Positions 24,915 to 34,187 of a stretch of DNA of 64,000 bases are shown here, in pieces. A model generated the notes under the pieces. The model was not told the origin of the DNA. It did no database searches and worked only from the letters and a program-made list of their open reading frames with translations. The stretch lies in contig NZ_CADIJY010000001.1 of NCBI RefSeq assembly GCF_902859735.1, forward strand, positions 248,001 to 312,000, read 5' to 3'. The first letter of the stretch is position 1; every line of letters begins with the position of its first letter. This stretch comes from Achromobacter aegrifaciens (GTDB lineage: Bacteria > Pseudomonadota > Gammaproteobacteria > Burkholderiales > Burkholderiaceae_B). The translations under genes were made by a program, and so were the position numbers.

Positions 24915-25894
24915 ACCGGCTGGGCCTCGCGGGTAATCGGCACGTAGCAGCGGTAGTTGCGCGCGCCTTCGGTGGTGACAGTGGGGGCTTGTTCGGTGCA
25001 ACGCGTGACCGCGCTGGTGCAGCGCGGGCGGAACGGACAGCCCGATGGGCGGCCGGCGAGGCTGGGCGCCATGCCGTTGATCTGGTGCAGGCGCGCGCCG
25101 GGCTGGGTGGCGCCGGGCATCGAATCCAGCAGGCCCTTGGTGTAGGGGTGGCGCGGCGCGTCCAGCACTTCTTCGACCGGGCCGCTTTCGACGATGCGGC
25201 CGGCGTACATCACGGCCACGCGGTCGGCCAGTTCAGCCACCACGCCCAGGTCGTGGGTGATCCAGATCAGCGCGGTGTTGTGTTCGCGGCAGATCTCCTG
25301 CATGCGGTAGAGGATCTGGCCCTGGATGGTGACGTCCAGCGCCGTGGTCGGCTCGTCGCAGATGATCAGGTCGGGCTTGTTCAGCATGGCGATCGCGATC
25401 GCCACGCGCTGGCGCATGCCGCCCGAGAATTCGTGCGGATAGCTCTTCAGGCGCTTTTCGGGCGAAGGAATGCCGACCATGGCCAGCGCCTCGCGGCAGC
25501 GTTCCTCGGCTTCGGCGCGCGGCACGTCTTCGTGGGTGAGGATGGCTTCCATCATCTGCTCGCCGATGCGCAGCACCGGATTGAGCGTCATCAGGGGATC
25601 CTGGAAGATCATGGCGATGCGGTTGCCGCGCAACTGGCGCATCTGCTCTTCGCTCAGCTTGCGCAGGTCCGTGCCCTTGAACTTCACTTCGCCGTCCACC
25701 ACTTCCCCGGGCGGGTCGATCAGGCCCAGGAGCGAAAAGCCGGTGACGGATTTGCCGGAACCCGATTCGCCGACCAGGCCGACGATCTCGCCGCGGCGCA
25801 CGGTCAGGTCGACGCCGTCGACCGCCAGCCACGCGCCGGCTTCGGTATGGAATGCGGTGCGCAGGCCGCGCACGTCAAGAATGTTTTCGCTCAT
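24911..25894 (-). CDS. Peptide ABC transporter ATP-binding protein (DppD/OppD-like)
   Basis: A 327-residue partner ATPase. Walker A is GESGSGKSV, the signature is [16 protein letters not shown], Walker B is [12 protein letters not shown] and the switch His lies in [10 protein letters not shown]. The C-terminal Cys motif reads [15 protein letters not shown]. The start [11 protein letters not shown] at 25894 fits the family. The gap to the upstream permease gene is 132 bp and carries a dispersed-repeat-like element. Confidence 0.93.
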
Positions 25895-25960
25895 TTCAGT
25901 TGCCCATTGCGCCAACCGCGGCGCATGTAATGGAGATAGCTCCATCGGGATGCCGCGGAG

Positions 25961-26028
25961 CCGGCTTTGCCGGTCCGCAGGCATGCCCCCTTGAGGGGGA
26001 AGCGCGCAGCGCTTCGGGGGTGGGCCTC
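25961..26028. repeat. Palindrome-rich intergenic repeat typical of betaproteobacteria
   Basis: The spacer between the permease and ATPase genes contains several nested inverted repeats: CCGGCTTTGCCGG, CCCCCTTGAGGGGG and AAGCGCGCAGCGCTT, ending GGGGGTGGG. From memory, sequences of this shape recur in intergenic regions of Achromobacter, Bordetella and Comamonadaceae. I see only this copy in the window. It may attenuate or stabilise mRNA inside the operon. Confidence 0.6.
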
Positions 26029-26944
26029 ATCTCTTCGGGTCCAGGCTTTCGCGCAGGCGGTCGCCCACGATGTTGATGGAGAGGATCAGCACCAGCAGGG
26101 CGATGCCCGGGAACAGGCTGATCCAGTAGTCGCCCGACAGCAGGTACTGGAAACCGTTGGAAATCAGCAGGCCCAGCGACGGTTCGGTGATGGGCACGCC
26201 CACGCCCAGGAACGACAGCGTGGCTTCCAGCGCGATCGCGGTCGCGATCTGGATGGTGGCGAACACCATGACGGGGCCCAGGCAGTTGGGCAGCAGGTGG
26301 AACAGCATGATGCGCCAGGCGGGGAAGCCCAGGTTGGCGGCGGCTTCCACGTATTCCTTGCGGCGTTCCTGCAGGGCGCGGCTGCGCATGATGCGGGCGT
26401 AATGCCCCCACTGCACCAGCACCAACGCCAGGATCACCTTGTCGACCCCTCGCCCCAGCACCACCAGCAGCACCAGCGCCACCAGGATGGTCGGAAAGCC
26501 CAGGATGAAGTCGACGATGCGCATGAGCACGGTATCGACCACGCCGCCGACATAGGCGGCTACCAGGCCGATGGCGCCGCCCACGGCGGTGGCCAGGACC
26601 ACGGCGGACAGGCCCACCATCAGGCTGATGCGCAGGCCATACAGGATGGCGCTGAGCATGTCGCGGCCCTGGTCGTCGGTGCCGAGCCAGGCGATGCTGC
26701 CGTCCATCAGCGCCTGGCGCGGCGCCAGGCGGCCGTCCATCAGCGAAAGGTTGGCGAGGTCGTAGGGATTCTGCGGCGCGAAGAAAGGCGCGAAGACCAC
26801 CAGGACGATCAGGATGGTCAGCGCGATGACGGAGCCGCGCACCGTCGGGCGTGCGTGCAGTTTCTTCAGGATGGAGGCGCGCTGGGGCGTCTCAGCCAGG
26901 GGCTGGACGGTGCGGGTGCGGCCGGGATTCGGAGTTTGAGCCAT
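26027..26944 (-). CDS. Peptide ABC transporter permease (DppC/OppC-like)
   Basis: A 305-residue inner-membrane permease. The N-terminal cytoplasmic region is followed by a membrane helix (SVIALTILIVLVVFAPFFAP) and the OppC-type motif HWLGTD-like AWLGTDDQGRDMLSAILYGLR. The EAA loop, which docks the ATPase, is EYVEAAANLGFPAWRIMLFHLLPN. About six helices are expected. It starts 6 bp after the stop of the partner permease gene. Confidence 0.93.
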   Translation of the reverse strand: MAQTPNPGRTRTVQPLAETPQRASILKKLHARPTVRGSVIALTILIVLVVFAPFFAPQNPYDLANLSLMDGRLAPRQALMDGSIAWLGTDDQGRDMLSAILYGLRISLMVGLSAVVLATAVGGAIGLVAAYVGGVVDTVLMRIVDFILGFPTILVALVLLVVLGRGVDKVILALVLVQWGHYARIMRSRALQERRKEYVEAAANLGFPAWRIMLFHLLPNCLGPVMVFATIQIATAIALEATLSFLGVGVPITEPSLGLLISNGFQYLLSGDYWISLFPGIALLVLILSINIVGDRLRESLDPKR

Positions 26945-26950
26945 GGCGGA

Positions 26951-27928
26951 TTATTGAGCGGGAGTCACGAGCTGCACGCGCGGATCGAGCGTGGCGTACA
27001 GGATGTCCACAACCAGGTTGATGATCACGAAGATCAGGGTGACCAGCATCACGTAGGCCACCACGACCGGGCGGTCCAGCTGGTAGACGCTGTCGATCAG
27101 CAGCTTGCCCATGCCTGGCCAGGCGAACACGGTTTCGGTGATGGTGGAGTAGGCGATGAGGGTGCCGAATTCCATGCCGATCACGGTGACCACGGGGATC
27201 AGGATGTTGCGCAGGATGTGGCGGCGCACGATGCGGCCGGGCTTGACGCCCTTGGCGCGCGCGAACTTCACGTAGTCCTGGCTGCGGGCCTCGACCACGC
27301 CGGACGCGGTCAGGCGCAGCACCAGGGCGATGTTGGCCAGCGCCAGGTTGATGGCCGGCATGATCAGGTGCGACCAGCCATCGGCAGTCAGGATGGACAG
27401 CGGCACGCCCAGCACGGTGACCGTGTCGCCGCGGCCGGTGGCGGGCAGCCAGCCCAGCCATACCGCGAACAGCAGGATCAGCATCATGCCTTGCCAGAAG
27501 TTCGGCAGCGAAAAGCCCAGCACCGAAGTGGCCATGATGCCGCGGCCCAGCGGCTGGTCGCGGTACAGGCCCGCGATCAGCCCCAGCGGAATGCCGAACA
27601 CACAGGTCAGCATGATGGCGACCACCACCAGCTCGAACGTGGCGGGGATGCGCTGCACGATCAGCTCGATGGCGGGGATGCCGTGCACGAAGGATGTGCC
27701 CAGGTCGCCGTGCAGCGCGCGCCACAGGAATCCTGTGTATTGCTGCCATACCGGCAGGTCCAGGCCCAGGCGGGCGATCATCGCCTCGCGTGCGGCCTGG
27801 CTGGCTTCGGGGCTGACCAGCAGTTCGATCGGATCGCCCACGGCATAGACCGCGAAGAAGACCACGACCGAAACGGCCAGCAGCACGAACAGACTCTGTA
27901 TCAGTCTGCGTAGGATGAACAAGGCCAC
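26951..27928 (-). CDS. Peptide ABC transporter permease (DppB/OppB-like)
   Basis: A 325-residue partner permease. It begins MALFILRRLIQSLFVLLAVS, the usual OppB start with the first helix. The EAA loop is DYVKFARAKGVKPGRIVRRHILRN. The late helix region TVFAWPGMGKLLIDSV is a family hallmark. It lies 49 bp after the binding-protein gene. Confidence 0.93.
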   Translation of the reverse strand: MALFILRRLIQSLFVLLAVSVVVFFAVYAVGDPIELLVSPEASQAAREAMIARLGLDLPVWQQYTGFLWRALHGDLGTSFVHGIPAIELIVQRIPATFELVVVAIMLTCVFGIPLGLIAGLYRDQPLGRGIMATSVLGFSLPNFWQGMMLILLFAVWLGWLPATGRGDTVTVLGVPLSILTADGWSHLIMPAINLALANIALVLRLTASGVVEARSQDYVKFARAKGVKPGRIVRRHILRNILIPVVTVIGMEFGTLIAYSTITETVFAWPGMGKLLIDSVYQLDRPVVVAYVMLVTLIFVIINLVVDILYATLDPRVQLVTPAQ

Positions 27929-27977
27929 GAGATTATTTCCTTGGTGGGCTCAGGGTTTGCGGGCGCCGCGTAGGGTC

Positions 27978-29609
27978 TTACTTGGCGGGCTTGGCCGACA
28001 TGGCCAGGGTGTACTGGTCGGCGCGGCCTTCATAGGTCAGTCCCTTGCGGAACGCCCAGATGCTGCTTTCGAAATGCAGGGGAATGCTGGGCAGGTCGGC
28101 CAACGCCAGCGTCAGCGATTCCTGCAGCAGCTTTTCGCGCGCGGCCGGGTCCACGGTGACGAGGGCGCGCTTGAACACGCGGTCGAACTCGGGGTTGTCA
28201 TAGCCGCCGTAGTTGCTGGTGCCCAGGCCGTGTTCCTTGTCGAACGCGCTGACCCAGTATTGCAGGAAGGACGAGGCCTCGCCGGTTTCCGACGACCAGC
28301 CGCCCATGGCGAAGCTGAACTCGCGCTTGGCGCGCTTGGGGAAGTAGACCGAGCGCGTCATGGTGTCGACGGTGGTCTTGATGCCCACGCGCGACAGGTA
28401 TTGCGCCACTGCCTGCGTGACCTGCGCATCGTTGATGTAGCGGTCGTTGGTCGATGAGACGGTCAGCTCGAAGCCGTTCGGGTAGCCGGCTTCGGCCAGC
28501 AGCTTCTTGGCGGCGGCCGGGTCGTACTTCAGCGCGGGCGGGTTGGGCAGGGTGCCGAACATGCCGTCAGGCAGGAACTGGTTGGCCGGCGTGGCGGCGC
28601 CGTCCATGATGCGGTCGGCGATGGTCTTGCGGTCGATGGCCATGGAAATGGCGCGGCGCACGCGCACGTCCTGCAGCGGGTTCTTGCCGTCCGCGGCTTT
28701 CACGCCAGGGCTGGGATTGCGCGCCACGTCGGGCTGGAAATACACCACGCGCACCGACGGGGTGATGACGTGGCCGAAACCCGGCGTTTCCGAAATGCGC
28801 TTCACGTCGCGCGCGGCGGGATTTTCGATCAGGTCGAAGTCGCCCGCCAAGAGGCCGGTCAGGCGCGGGCCAGCGGCAGGCACCGGCACCAGCTTTACGT
28901 CCTTCCATGCCGGCTTCGCGCCCCAGTAGGCGTCGTTGCGCGTCAGTTCGATGGCGGTGCCCTTGACGTAGCTCTTGAGCGTGTAGGGCCCGGTGCCGAT
29001 CACGGAGCGGCCGGTGTTGAAGTCGGCCACGGTAGGCCAGGAGCCGGTGACGCCGCACTTGTTCTTCAGGTCGAAGCTGATCGGGCCATGTTCTGCGATG
29101 CCGTTCCACAGCATGCCCATGCGGGTCAGGTCGTTGGGCAGCAGCGGATAGGGCTGGCGCGTCTTGATCACCAGCGTGTTGCCGTCGCGCACCTGCACGT
29201 CGGCGAACTTCTGCACGATGGAGGGGTACGAGCTGCTGATGGACTGCTCGTTGTTGACCACGCGACAGAAAGTGAACAGCACGTCCTGCGCCGTGAAGGG
29301 CTGGCCGTTGGAAAACTTGACGCCATCGCGCAGCGTGAATTCCCAGGTCGTGTCGTCCACCGGCTTCCAGGCCGTGGCCAGGCGCGGGATCAGGTTCATC
29401 TTGGCATCCTGCCCCACCAGCGTCTCGAACATGTGCGAGGTCATCGCATCGTTCGGCGTGGCCTGGTGGTAGTGCGGATCCATCGACGTCGGCTCGGACG
29501 ACAGGCCGATCCGCAGAACGCCGGCGGCATCCTGGGCGATGGCCGCGGTGGTACAGGCGGCCATGGCGAAGGCCGTGAGCATGCTGCGGTAGAGCGTCTG
29601 GGCAGACAT
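27978..29609 (-). CDS. Periplasmic substrate-binding protein of peptide type (SBP_bac_5), copy 1
   Basis: A 543-residue exported binding protein with a signal peptide ending near AAIAQ (about residue 25). It has the family 5 signature (TWEFTLRDGVKFSNGQPFTAQDV) and the long two-domain fold for peptides or related ligands. It is strongly similar along its whole length to the protein at 31931-33544 (for example both carry KNPLQD-RVR-AISMAIDRKT and AEAGYPNGFELT). It is the binding protein of the permease and ATPase genes that follow. Confidence 0.92.
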   Translation of the reverse strand: MSAQTLYRSMLTAFAMAACTTAAIAQDAAGVLRIGLSSEPTSMDPHYHQATPNDAMTSHMFETLVGQDAKMNLIPRLATAWKPVDDTTWEFTLRDGVKFSNGQPFTAQDVLFTFCRVVNNEQSISSSYPSIVQKFADVQVRDGNTLVIKTRQPYPLLPNDLTRMGMLWNGIAEHGPISFDLKNKCGVTGSWPTVADFNTGRSVIGTGPYTLKSYVKGTAIELTRNDAYWGAKPAWKDVKLVPVPAAGPRLTGLLAGDFDLIENPAARDVKRISETPGFGHVITPSVRVVYFQPDVARNPSPGVKAADGKNPLQDVRVRRAISMAIDRKTIADRIMDGAATPANQFLPDGMFGTLPNPPALKYDPAAAKKLLAEAGYPNGFELTVSSTNDRYINDAQVTQAVAQYLSRVGIKTTVDTMTRSVYFPKRAKREFSFAMGGWSSETGEASSFLQYWVSAFDKEHGLGTSNYGGYDNPEFDRVFKRALVTVDPAAREKLLQESLTLALADLPSIPLHFESSIWAFRKGLTYEGRADQYTLAMSAKPAK

Positions 29610-29679
29610 GGATTTTGTCCCTTTGTTGTATTGGTTATGGTGTTGCGGGGCGGCGTTCCTGGCGGGCCGCCGCGGGTCT

Positions 29680-30651
29680 TCAGGCGATGGGCTGCGCCAG
29701 CCGGACGACGGTCACGCCGGGCCGCAGATTGGCGGTGGAAGGCATGATCAGCACGCAATCGTCATAAGGCGTGACGACGGGCTCGCCCTCGGACCAGCCG
29801 ATCAGGTCGCCGGCGCGGGCCAGCGTTTCCAGGCCCTTCCAGGGTTGGGCGAAGCGGAAATCGGCGCTCTTGGCGGCGATCGCATGCGTCACGCGCAGTG
29901 CGCGCTGCGTGGACGCGGCGGGGGCGAACCAATCCGCGGGCAGGTCGCCGCGGTCCACCGTGCCCGCTTCCACCAGGAAGCGCGCCATCTGGTCGACAGC
30001 CACGCCGCGCGCTTCGGGCGCGCCATGGAAGCCGCATTCGATCAGCAGGGAACGGGTGCCGTTGTCGCCGGCTTCGCCGAAGCGGCCATAGTCGCGCATG
30101 CGCACGCCCGCGGCGTGGCCGGCGTCGGCGATGATGGTGGCGGGGTTGCCCAGGGCCAGCGCCAGGTCGATATTGCGTTGCTCCATGCCGGTCAGCTGCA
30201 GCGGCACGTCGGAATTGCTCATCGAATGGAAATCCAGCAGCCAGTCGGCCTGCTCGACCCAGGGCTGGATCTCGGCGGCGCGGCGGCGTTCCTGGCTGGT
30301 CGGCACGCTCAGCTTGTCGTCGCTCCAGACGCGGTTCATGTCTTCGTCGACGAAGCGCGCGGGCGCGTAATTCGCAGGGTCGAAGCGATCGAACGCCGCC
30401 AGGTTGCAGAACGCCAGCGTCAGCGAACCGCGGCGCGGGCGCAGGCCCGCCGCCAGCGCGTCCTTCAGCGCCCAGGCGCCGCAGAGTTCATTGCCGTGGA
30501 TCAGCGCGCTCAGCATGACGCGTTTGCCCGGCACGCCCGAATCGAAATGCCAGACCCCCGGGGTATCCGTGTTGCCCACCCGCTCTGCCGACAAGTTCGG
30601 ACAGGCAAGTAGAAATGGACGCGGTGTGGACGCGGGGGCGGACGTGGGCAT
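29680..30651 (-). CDS. Succinylglutamate desuccinylase/aspartoacylase family hydrolase
   Basis: A 323-residue zinc carboxypeptidase-fold deacylase. The zinc site reads HGNE (in LSALIHGNELCGAW) plus the His in LLDFHSMS, and the catalytic Glu lies in LLIECGFHG. The Arg/Asn substrate patch fits FVDEDMNRVWSD. Family members remove acyl groups from N-acyl amino acids (AstE, aspartoacylase) or cleave related amides. It is 70 bp upstream of the binding protein and probably starts the operon. This suggests that the imported compound is an N-acyl amino acid or amide; that is inference. Confidence 0.87.
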   Translation of the reverse strand: MPTSAPASTPRPFLLACPNLSAERVGNTDTPGVWHFDSGVPGKRVMLSALIHGNELCGAWALKDALAAGLRPRRGSLTLAFCNLAAFDRFDPANYAPARFVDEDMNRVWSDDKLSVPTSQERRRAAEIQPWVEQADWLLDFHSMSNSDVPLQLTGMEQRNIDLALALGNPATIIADAGHAAGVRMRDYGRFGEAGDNGTRSLLIECGFHGAPEARGVAVDQMARFLVEAGTVDRGDLPADWFAPAASTQRALRVTHAIAAKSADFRFAQPWKGLETLARAGDLIGWSEGEPVVTPYDDCVLIMPSTANLRPGVTVVRLAQPIA

Positions 30652-30932
30652 GGGAACTCCGATGAAGCGACGGGATTGTATAGGCGATGGCGCTGGGGGG
30701 GCGGCTAGCGGCCGGCATGAGCGGGCGCCGCGGCGCGACGGGCGCTGAAACAGGCTGCTAGCACGGGTTTTCCCTTATATATAGGGCGCATCAGGCGCGC
30801 GCCGCCTTTGAGTATTGGGCGAATTCTAGGAGCTTGGCTGCTTTCTCTACAATTAGAATATTTATCTCGAGCTTTGCAGAAAAGGCAAAGCTTGTTCCCC
30901 ATTCCCATTCTCTGAGAACCGCGAGGGCTGAC
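30652..30932. promoter_or_regulatory. Divergent control region between the deacylase operon and the LysR gene
   Basis: This 281-bp spacer has a GC-rich half next to the minus-strand operon and an AT-rich half near the LysR gene. It contains the near-palindrome CCCTTATATATAGGG (about 30773-30787) and an AT-rich stretch with AATTAGAATATTTAT (about 30850-30864). LysR regulators usually bind such divergent spacers. I cannot assign precise -35/-10 boxes or a T-N11-A site with confidence. Confidence 0.45.
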
Positions 30933-31847
30933 GTGCACGGCATCGCCTTGAAGTATTTTCTGGAGGTCGCCCAGGCGGGCAGCCTGAGCGGCGCGTCCGA
31001 GCGCCTGCATGTGGCGGTGTCTGCCATCAGCCGGCAGATCGCCAAGCTGGAGGAAGAGGCGGGCGCGCCGCTGTTCGAGCGCGCCGCGCGCGGCATGGTC
31101 CTGAGCGAAGCGGGCCAGTTGCTGCTGGCGCATGCCCGCCGCACCATGCTGGAAGCCGATTCCGTGCTGCAGGAAATCGCCGCCATCAAGGGCGCCGCGC
31201 GCAACGAGATCCGGGTGGCCTCGGTCGAGGGCGTGGCGCGGATCTTCCTGCCCTCGGTGATGGCGCGTTTTCGTCGCGACTGGCCCAACATCCGCTTCGA
31301 CCTGCACGTGGGGTCGCCGGCCGAAGTCAGCCGCCGGGTGGCCGAAGGCAGCGTGGAACTGGGCATGGTCTTCATCGCCGAACGCATCGGCGGGGTCAGT
31401 CCGCGCTATTCGCGCCGCGCGCCGGTGCATGCGGTGATGGCGGCCGACCATCCGCTGGCGGGGCGCGCCAGCGTCAGCCTGCAGGATCTCAGCCAGTATC
31501 CGCTGGCGCTGACCGGGCCGGGCACCACCACGCGCCAGCTGTTCGAGATGGGCTGCGCGCTGGAGTCGGTGCAGCTGGAGCCAGCGCTGACCTGCAACGA
31601 TTCCTCGCCCTTGCACGGCTTCGTCTTCGGGTCGGACGCCATCATGCTCAGCGGCTATATCTCGGTGGCCTGGAGCCTGCGGCGCGACGAGCTGATCGCC
31701 GTGCCGATTTCCAATGCCGAGCTGCAATCGCGCACCCTGCAGATCCAGGTCATGCCGGGCCGGGTGCTGCCGCCAGCGGCCGAGGCCTTTGTCGAATTGC
31801 TGGCGCGGGAGCTGGACGACGCGCTGCAAGGCAGGGCGGCCGCATAG
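30933..31847 (+). CDS. LysR family transcriptional regulator
   Basis: A 304-residue regulator. The N-terminal winged HTH reads LKYFLEVAQAGSLSGASERL and SAISRQIAKLEEEAGAPLFER. The rest is a two-lobed inducer-binding domain. I chose the GTG at 30933 (GCGAGGGCTGAC upstream), since the product then starts HGIALKYFLEVA as the family does; the open frame from 30834 is longer but unlike LysR proteins. It is divergent from the peptide-type operon and probably controls it and perhaps the second binding-protein gene. Confidence 0.92.
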   Translation: MHGIALKYFLEVAQAGSLSGASERLHVAVSAISRQIAKLEEEAGAPLFERAARGMVLSEAGQLLLAHARRTMLEADSVLQEIAAIKGAARNEIRVASVEGVARIFLPSVMARFRRDWPNIRFDLHVGSPAEVSRRVAEGSVELGMVFIAERIGGVSPRYSRRAPVHAVMAADHPLAGRASVSLQDLSQYPLALTGPGTTTRQLFEMGCALESVQLEPALTCNDSSPLHGFVFGSDAIMLSGYISVAWSLRRDELIAVPISNAELQSRTLQIQVMPGRVLPPAAEAFVELLARELDDALQGRAAA

Positions 31848-31880
31848 TCCGCCAAGGATGCTGAAGTCCTCCGCCCAGGC

Positions 31881-31910
31881 AAAAAAAACGGCTGCCCTGG
31901 GGCAGCCGTT
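31881..31910 (-). terminator. Rho-independent terminator of the second binding-protein gene
   Basis: AACGGCTGCC (31887-31896) and GGCAGCCGTT (31901-31910) pair around a 4-base loop. On the minus strand the stem is followed by eight T residues (the A-run at 31881-31888). The stem could also help stop transcripts from the LysR side, but no T-run follows on the plus strand. Confidence 0.88.
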
Positions 31911-31930
31911 CTTCGTTCAGGCGGACCTGA

Positions 31931-33544
31931 TTACTTCTTTTCGGGCGTGACCGAAGTGGCCAGCGTGTACTGGTCGCGGCGGCCTTCGTAGGTGATGCCC
32001 TTGCGGAAGGCCCAGATGCTGCTTTCGAAGTGCAGCGGGATCAGCGGCACGTTGTCCAGCGCGATCTGGGTGGATTGCTGCAGCAGCTTCTCGCGCTTGG
32101 GCGCGTCCACCGTCACGATGGCTTCCTTGTAGACCTTGTCGAAGTCGGCATTGCTGAAACCGCCGTAGTTGCTGGTGCCCAGGCTGTTGGGGGAATCCAG
32201 GGATGCCACCCACAGCTGGAACAGGGCCGAGGCTTCACCCGTTTCCGCCGGCCAGCCGCCCATCGAGAAGCTGAACTCGCGCTTGGCGCGCTTGGGGAAA
32301 TAGATGGAGGCCGTCATGGCGTCCACATTGGTCTTGATGCCGACGCGGGCCAGGTACTGGGCCACGGCTTGCGCCACCTGGCCGTCGTTGACGTAGCGGT
32401 CGTTGGTCGACGACAGGGTCAGTTCAAAGCCGTTCGGGTAGCCGGCTTCGGCCAGCAGCTTCTTGGCGCCTTCCGGGTCGAACTTGATTTCCGGCGCCTG
32501 GGGCAGCGCGCCGAACATGCCGTCGGGCATGTACTGGAAGGCGGGCGTGGCCATGCCGTCCATGATGCGGGCGGTGATGGTCTTGCGGTCGATGGCCATC
32601 GAAATCGCCTTGCGCACGCGCAGGTCCTGCAGCGGGTTCTTGCCGTCGGCGCTCTTGACGAAGGGGCTCGGGTTGCGGCCCACGTCAGGCTGGAAGAACA
32701 CCAGGCGGGTCGACGGGGTGGCGACGAAACCGAACTTGGGGTTGTCCTTCAGGCGCGGCAGGTCGCGGGCGGCGGGGTTTTCGATCATGTCGAAGTCGCC
32801 GGACAAGAGGCCGGTCAGGCGCGGGCCGGCCGACGGCACCGGCACGAACTTCACTTCCTTCCAGTACGGCTTGGGACCCCAGTAGTTTTCATTGCGGACC
32901 AGCTCGATGCCGGTGCCCTTGACGTAGGACTTCAGGGTGTACGGGCCGGTGCCGATGGCGTCCTTGCCGTTGTTGAAGTCGGCCACGGTGGGCCAGGGGC
33001 CGGTCACGCCGCAACCCTTCTTGGGGTCGAACGTGAGCTTGCCGTGTTCGACGATGCCGTTCCAGACGATGGGCAGCGAACGCGCCAGTTCGGCGGGCAT
33101 CAGCGGGAAGGGTTCGCCGGTCTTGATGATGACGGTGTGCGCGTCCGGCGTCTGCACGTCGGTGATGCGCTTGGTCATGTCCATATAGGACTGCGACACG
33201 TTGGTTTCGTTGTTCAGCGTGCGGCAGATGGTGAACAGCACGTCTTCGGACGTGAACGGCTTGCCGTTGGAGAACTTGACGTCGTCGCGCAGCTTGAATT
33301 CCCAGGTCTGGTCGTCCAGCGTTTTCCAGGAGGTGGCCAGGGCCGGAACCAGCTTCATGTCGGCGCTGCGGCCCACCAGGGAACTGTAGACGTGCGCAGA
33401 GAAGGCGTCGTTCTGCGTCATCTTGTGGTAGTGGGGATCCGCCGAGGTGGGCTCGGCCGACAGGCCGATCTTCAGCGTCTGGGCTTGGGCGGCGGCCAGG
33501 GGAATGGCGGCGGCCGCAAGGGCCAGGGTGGTACGCAACTTCAT
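31931..33544 (-). CDS. Periplasmic substrate-binding protein of peptide type (SBP_bac_5), copy 2
   Basis: A 537-residue exported binding protein with a signal peptide (MKLRTTLALAAAAIPLAAA, cleavage near AQAQ). It is a clear paralogue of the protein at 27978-29609, sharing long identical blocks such as TSNYGG and HFESSIWAFRKG. No permease or ATPase accompanies this copy, so it may feed the same transporter with another ligand range. The ATG at 33544 follows CCGGAGTTGTCACC. The open frame extends to 33667 but that part is not protein-like. It has its own promoter and terminator. Confidence 0.92.
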   Translation of the reverse strand: MKLRTTLALAAAAIPLAAAQAQTLKIGLSAEPTSADPHYHKMTQNDAFSAHVYSSLVGRSADMKLVPALATSWKTLDDQTWEFKLRDDVKFSNGKPFTSEDVLFTICRTLNNETNVSQSYMDMTKRITDVQTPDAHTVIIKTGEPFPLMPAELARSLPIVWNGIVEHGKLTFDPKKGCGVTGPWPTVADFNNGKDAIGTGPYTLKSYVKGTGIELVRNENYWGPKPYWKEVKFVPVPSAGPRLTGLLSGDFDMIENPAARDLPRLKDNPKFGFVATPSTRLVFFQPDVGRNPSPFVKSADGKNPLQDLRVRKAISMAIDRKTITARIMDGMATPAFQYMPDGMFGALPQAPEIKFDPEGAKKLLAEAGYPNGFELTLSSTNDRYVNDGQVAQAVAQYLARVGIKTNVDAMTASIYFPKRAKREFSFSMGGWPAETGEASALFQLWVASLDSPNSLGTSNYGGFSNADFDKVYKEAIVTVDAPKREKLLQQSTQIALDNVPLIPLHFESSIWAFRKGITYEGRRDQYTLATSVTPEKK

Positions 33545-33674
33545 GGTGACAACTCCGGATGGGGAACGAACCGGATCGCGCCTGCGTGTAAACCGGCCTG
33601 CGCCAGCCGCGCGGGCGGCCTCGCCTGGAAGGGGCTCAGGGGGTTTTGGCGCCGGGCACGACGGCAAGGGGCCG

Positions 33675-33704
33675 ATTATCGGTAGGGGCTTCGCGCACTG
33701 TCAA
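33675..33704 (-). promoter_or_regulatory. Sigma-70 promoter of the second binding-protein gene
   Basis: Read on the minus strand: perfect -35 TTGACA (33699-33704), an 18-bp spacer and -10 GATAAT (33675-33680), about 130 bp before the ATG at 33544. The rest of the gap up to 33930 is GC-rich, with a purine-rich tract near 33735-33760, and holds no gene I can support. Confidence 0.72.
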
Positions 33705-33930
33705 TGCGCAATGGCAAGCGTGGCGCTAGGGAAAACGCGGAGAGGGAGGGGGAAAGAGGGCGCCGCGCTGCCTCGTCTGGAGGCCTGCGCGGCGCGATGG
33801 CGCCCGGGTGAGGGGCTGGGCGCCGAAGAACCGCCGCAAGGGGCGCCGGGAAACCGGCGGGCGTTGCGGCGGGGTCGCGCCAGGCTGAATCGCGGGAGAT
33901 CGATCGCGACTCAGGCCGGCGCGGCAGGGC

Positions 33931-34164
33931 TTACCACTGCGAACCGGAGAAGCGCGAGCTGGCGGCGCGGGCCTTGTTCATCGACTCGTTCACTTCGTCG
34001 ATGAAGGAAAACACGGCGGCAACAGCTGCCACTACGGCTTGGCCGGCCTTCTTCAGGCTGGTCAGCGGATGGGAATTCGGTTGGTTCTCGAGGGCGCCGC
34101 GGAGCAGGTCACGCTCCAGCGCGTCGGTCAGGCGGGCAGTGTGGTTCAGGGTCAGTTCGCTCAT
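33931..34164 (-). CDS. Small protein of unknown function (77 residues)
   Basis: I do not recognise this family. The 77-residue product starts MSELTLNHTARLTDALERD, continues with a polar stretch, and has an Ala/Val-rich hydrophobic segment (residues about 42-53, AVVAAVAAVFSF) ahead of a Ser/Arg-rich end. It could be a short amphipathic or membrane-touching helix. A proper SD (CTGGAGCAAACC) precedes the ATG. A perfect -10 TATAAT and an elaborate repeated operator lie upstream, so I take it as a real, tightly regulated gene. Neighbours give no clue. Confidence 0.7.
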   Translation of the reverse strand: MSELTLNHTARLTDALERDLLRGALENQPNSHPLTSLKKAGQAVVAAVAAVFSFIDEVNESMNKARAASSRFSGSQW

Positions 34165-34187
34165 GGTTTGCTCCAGTCCGTTTCGTC

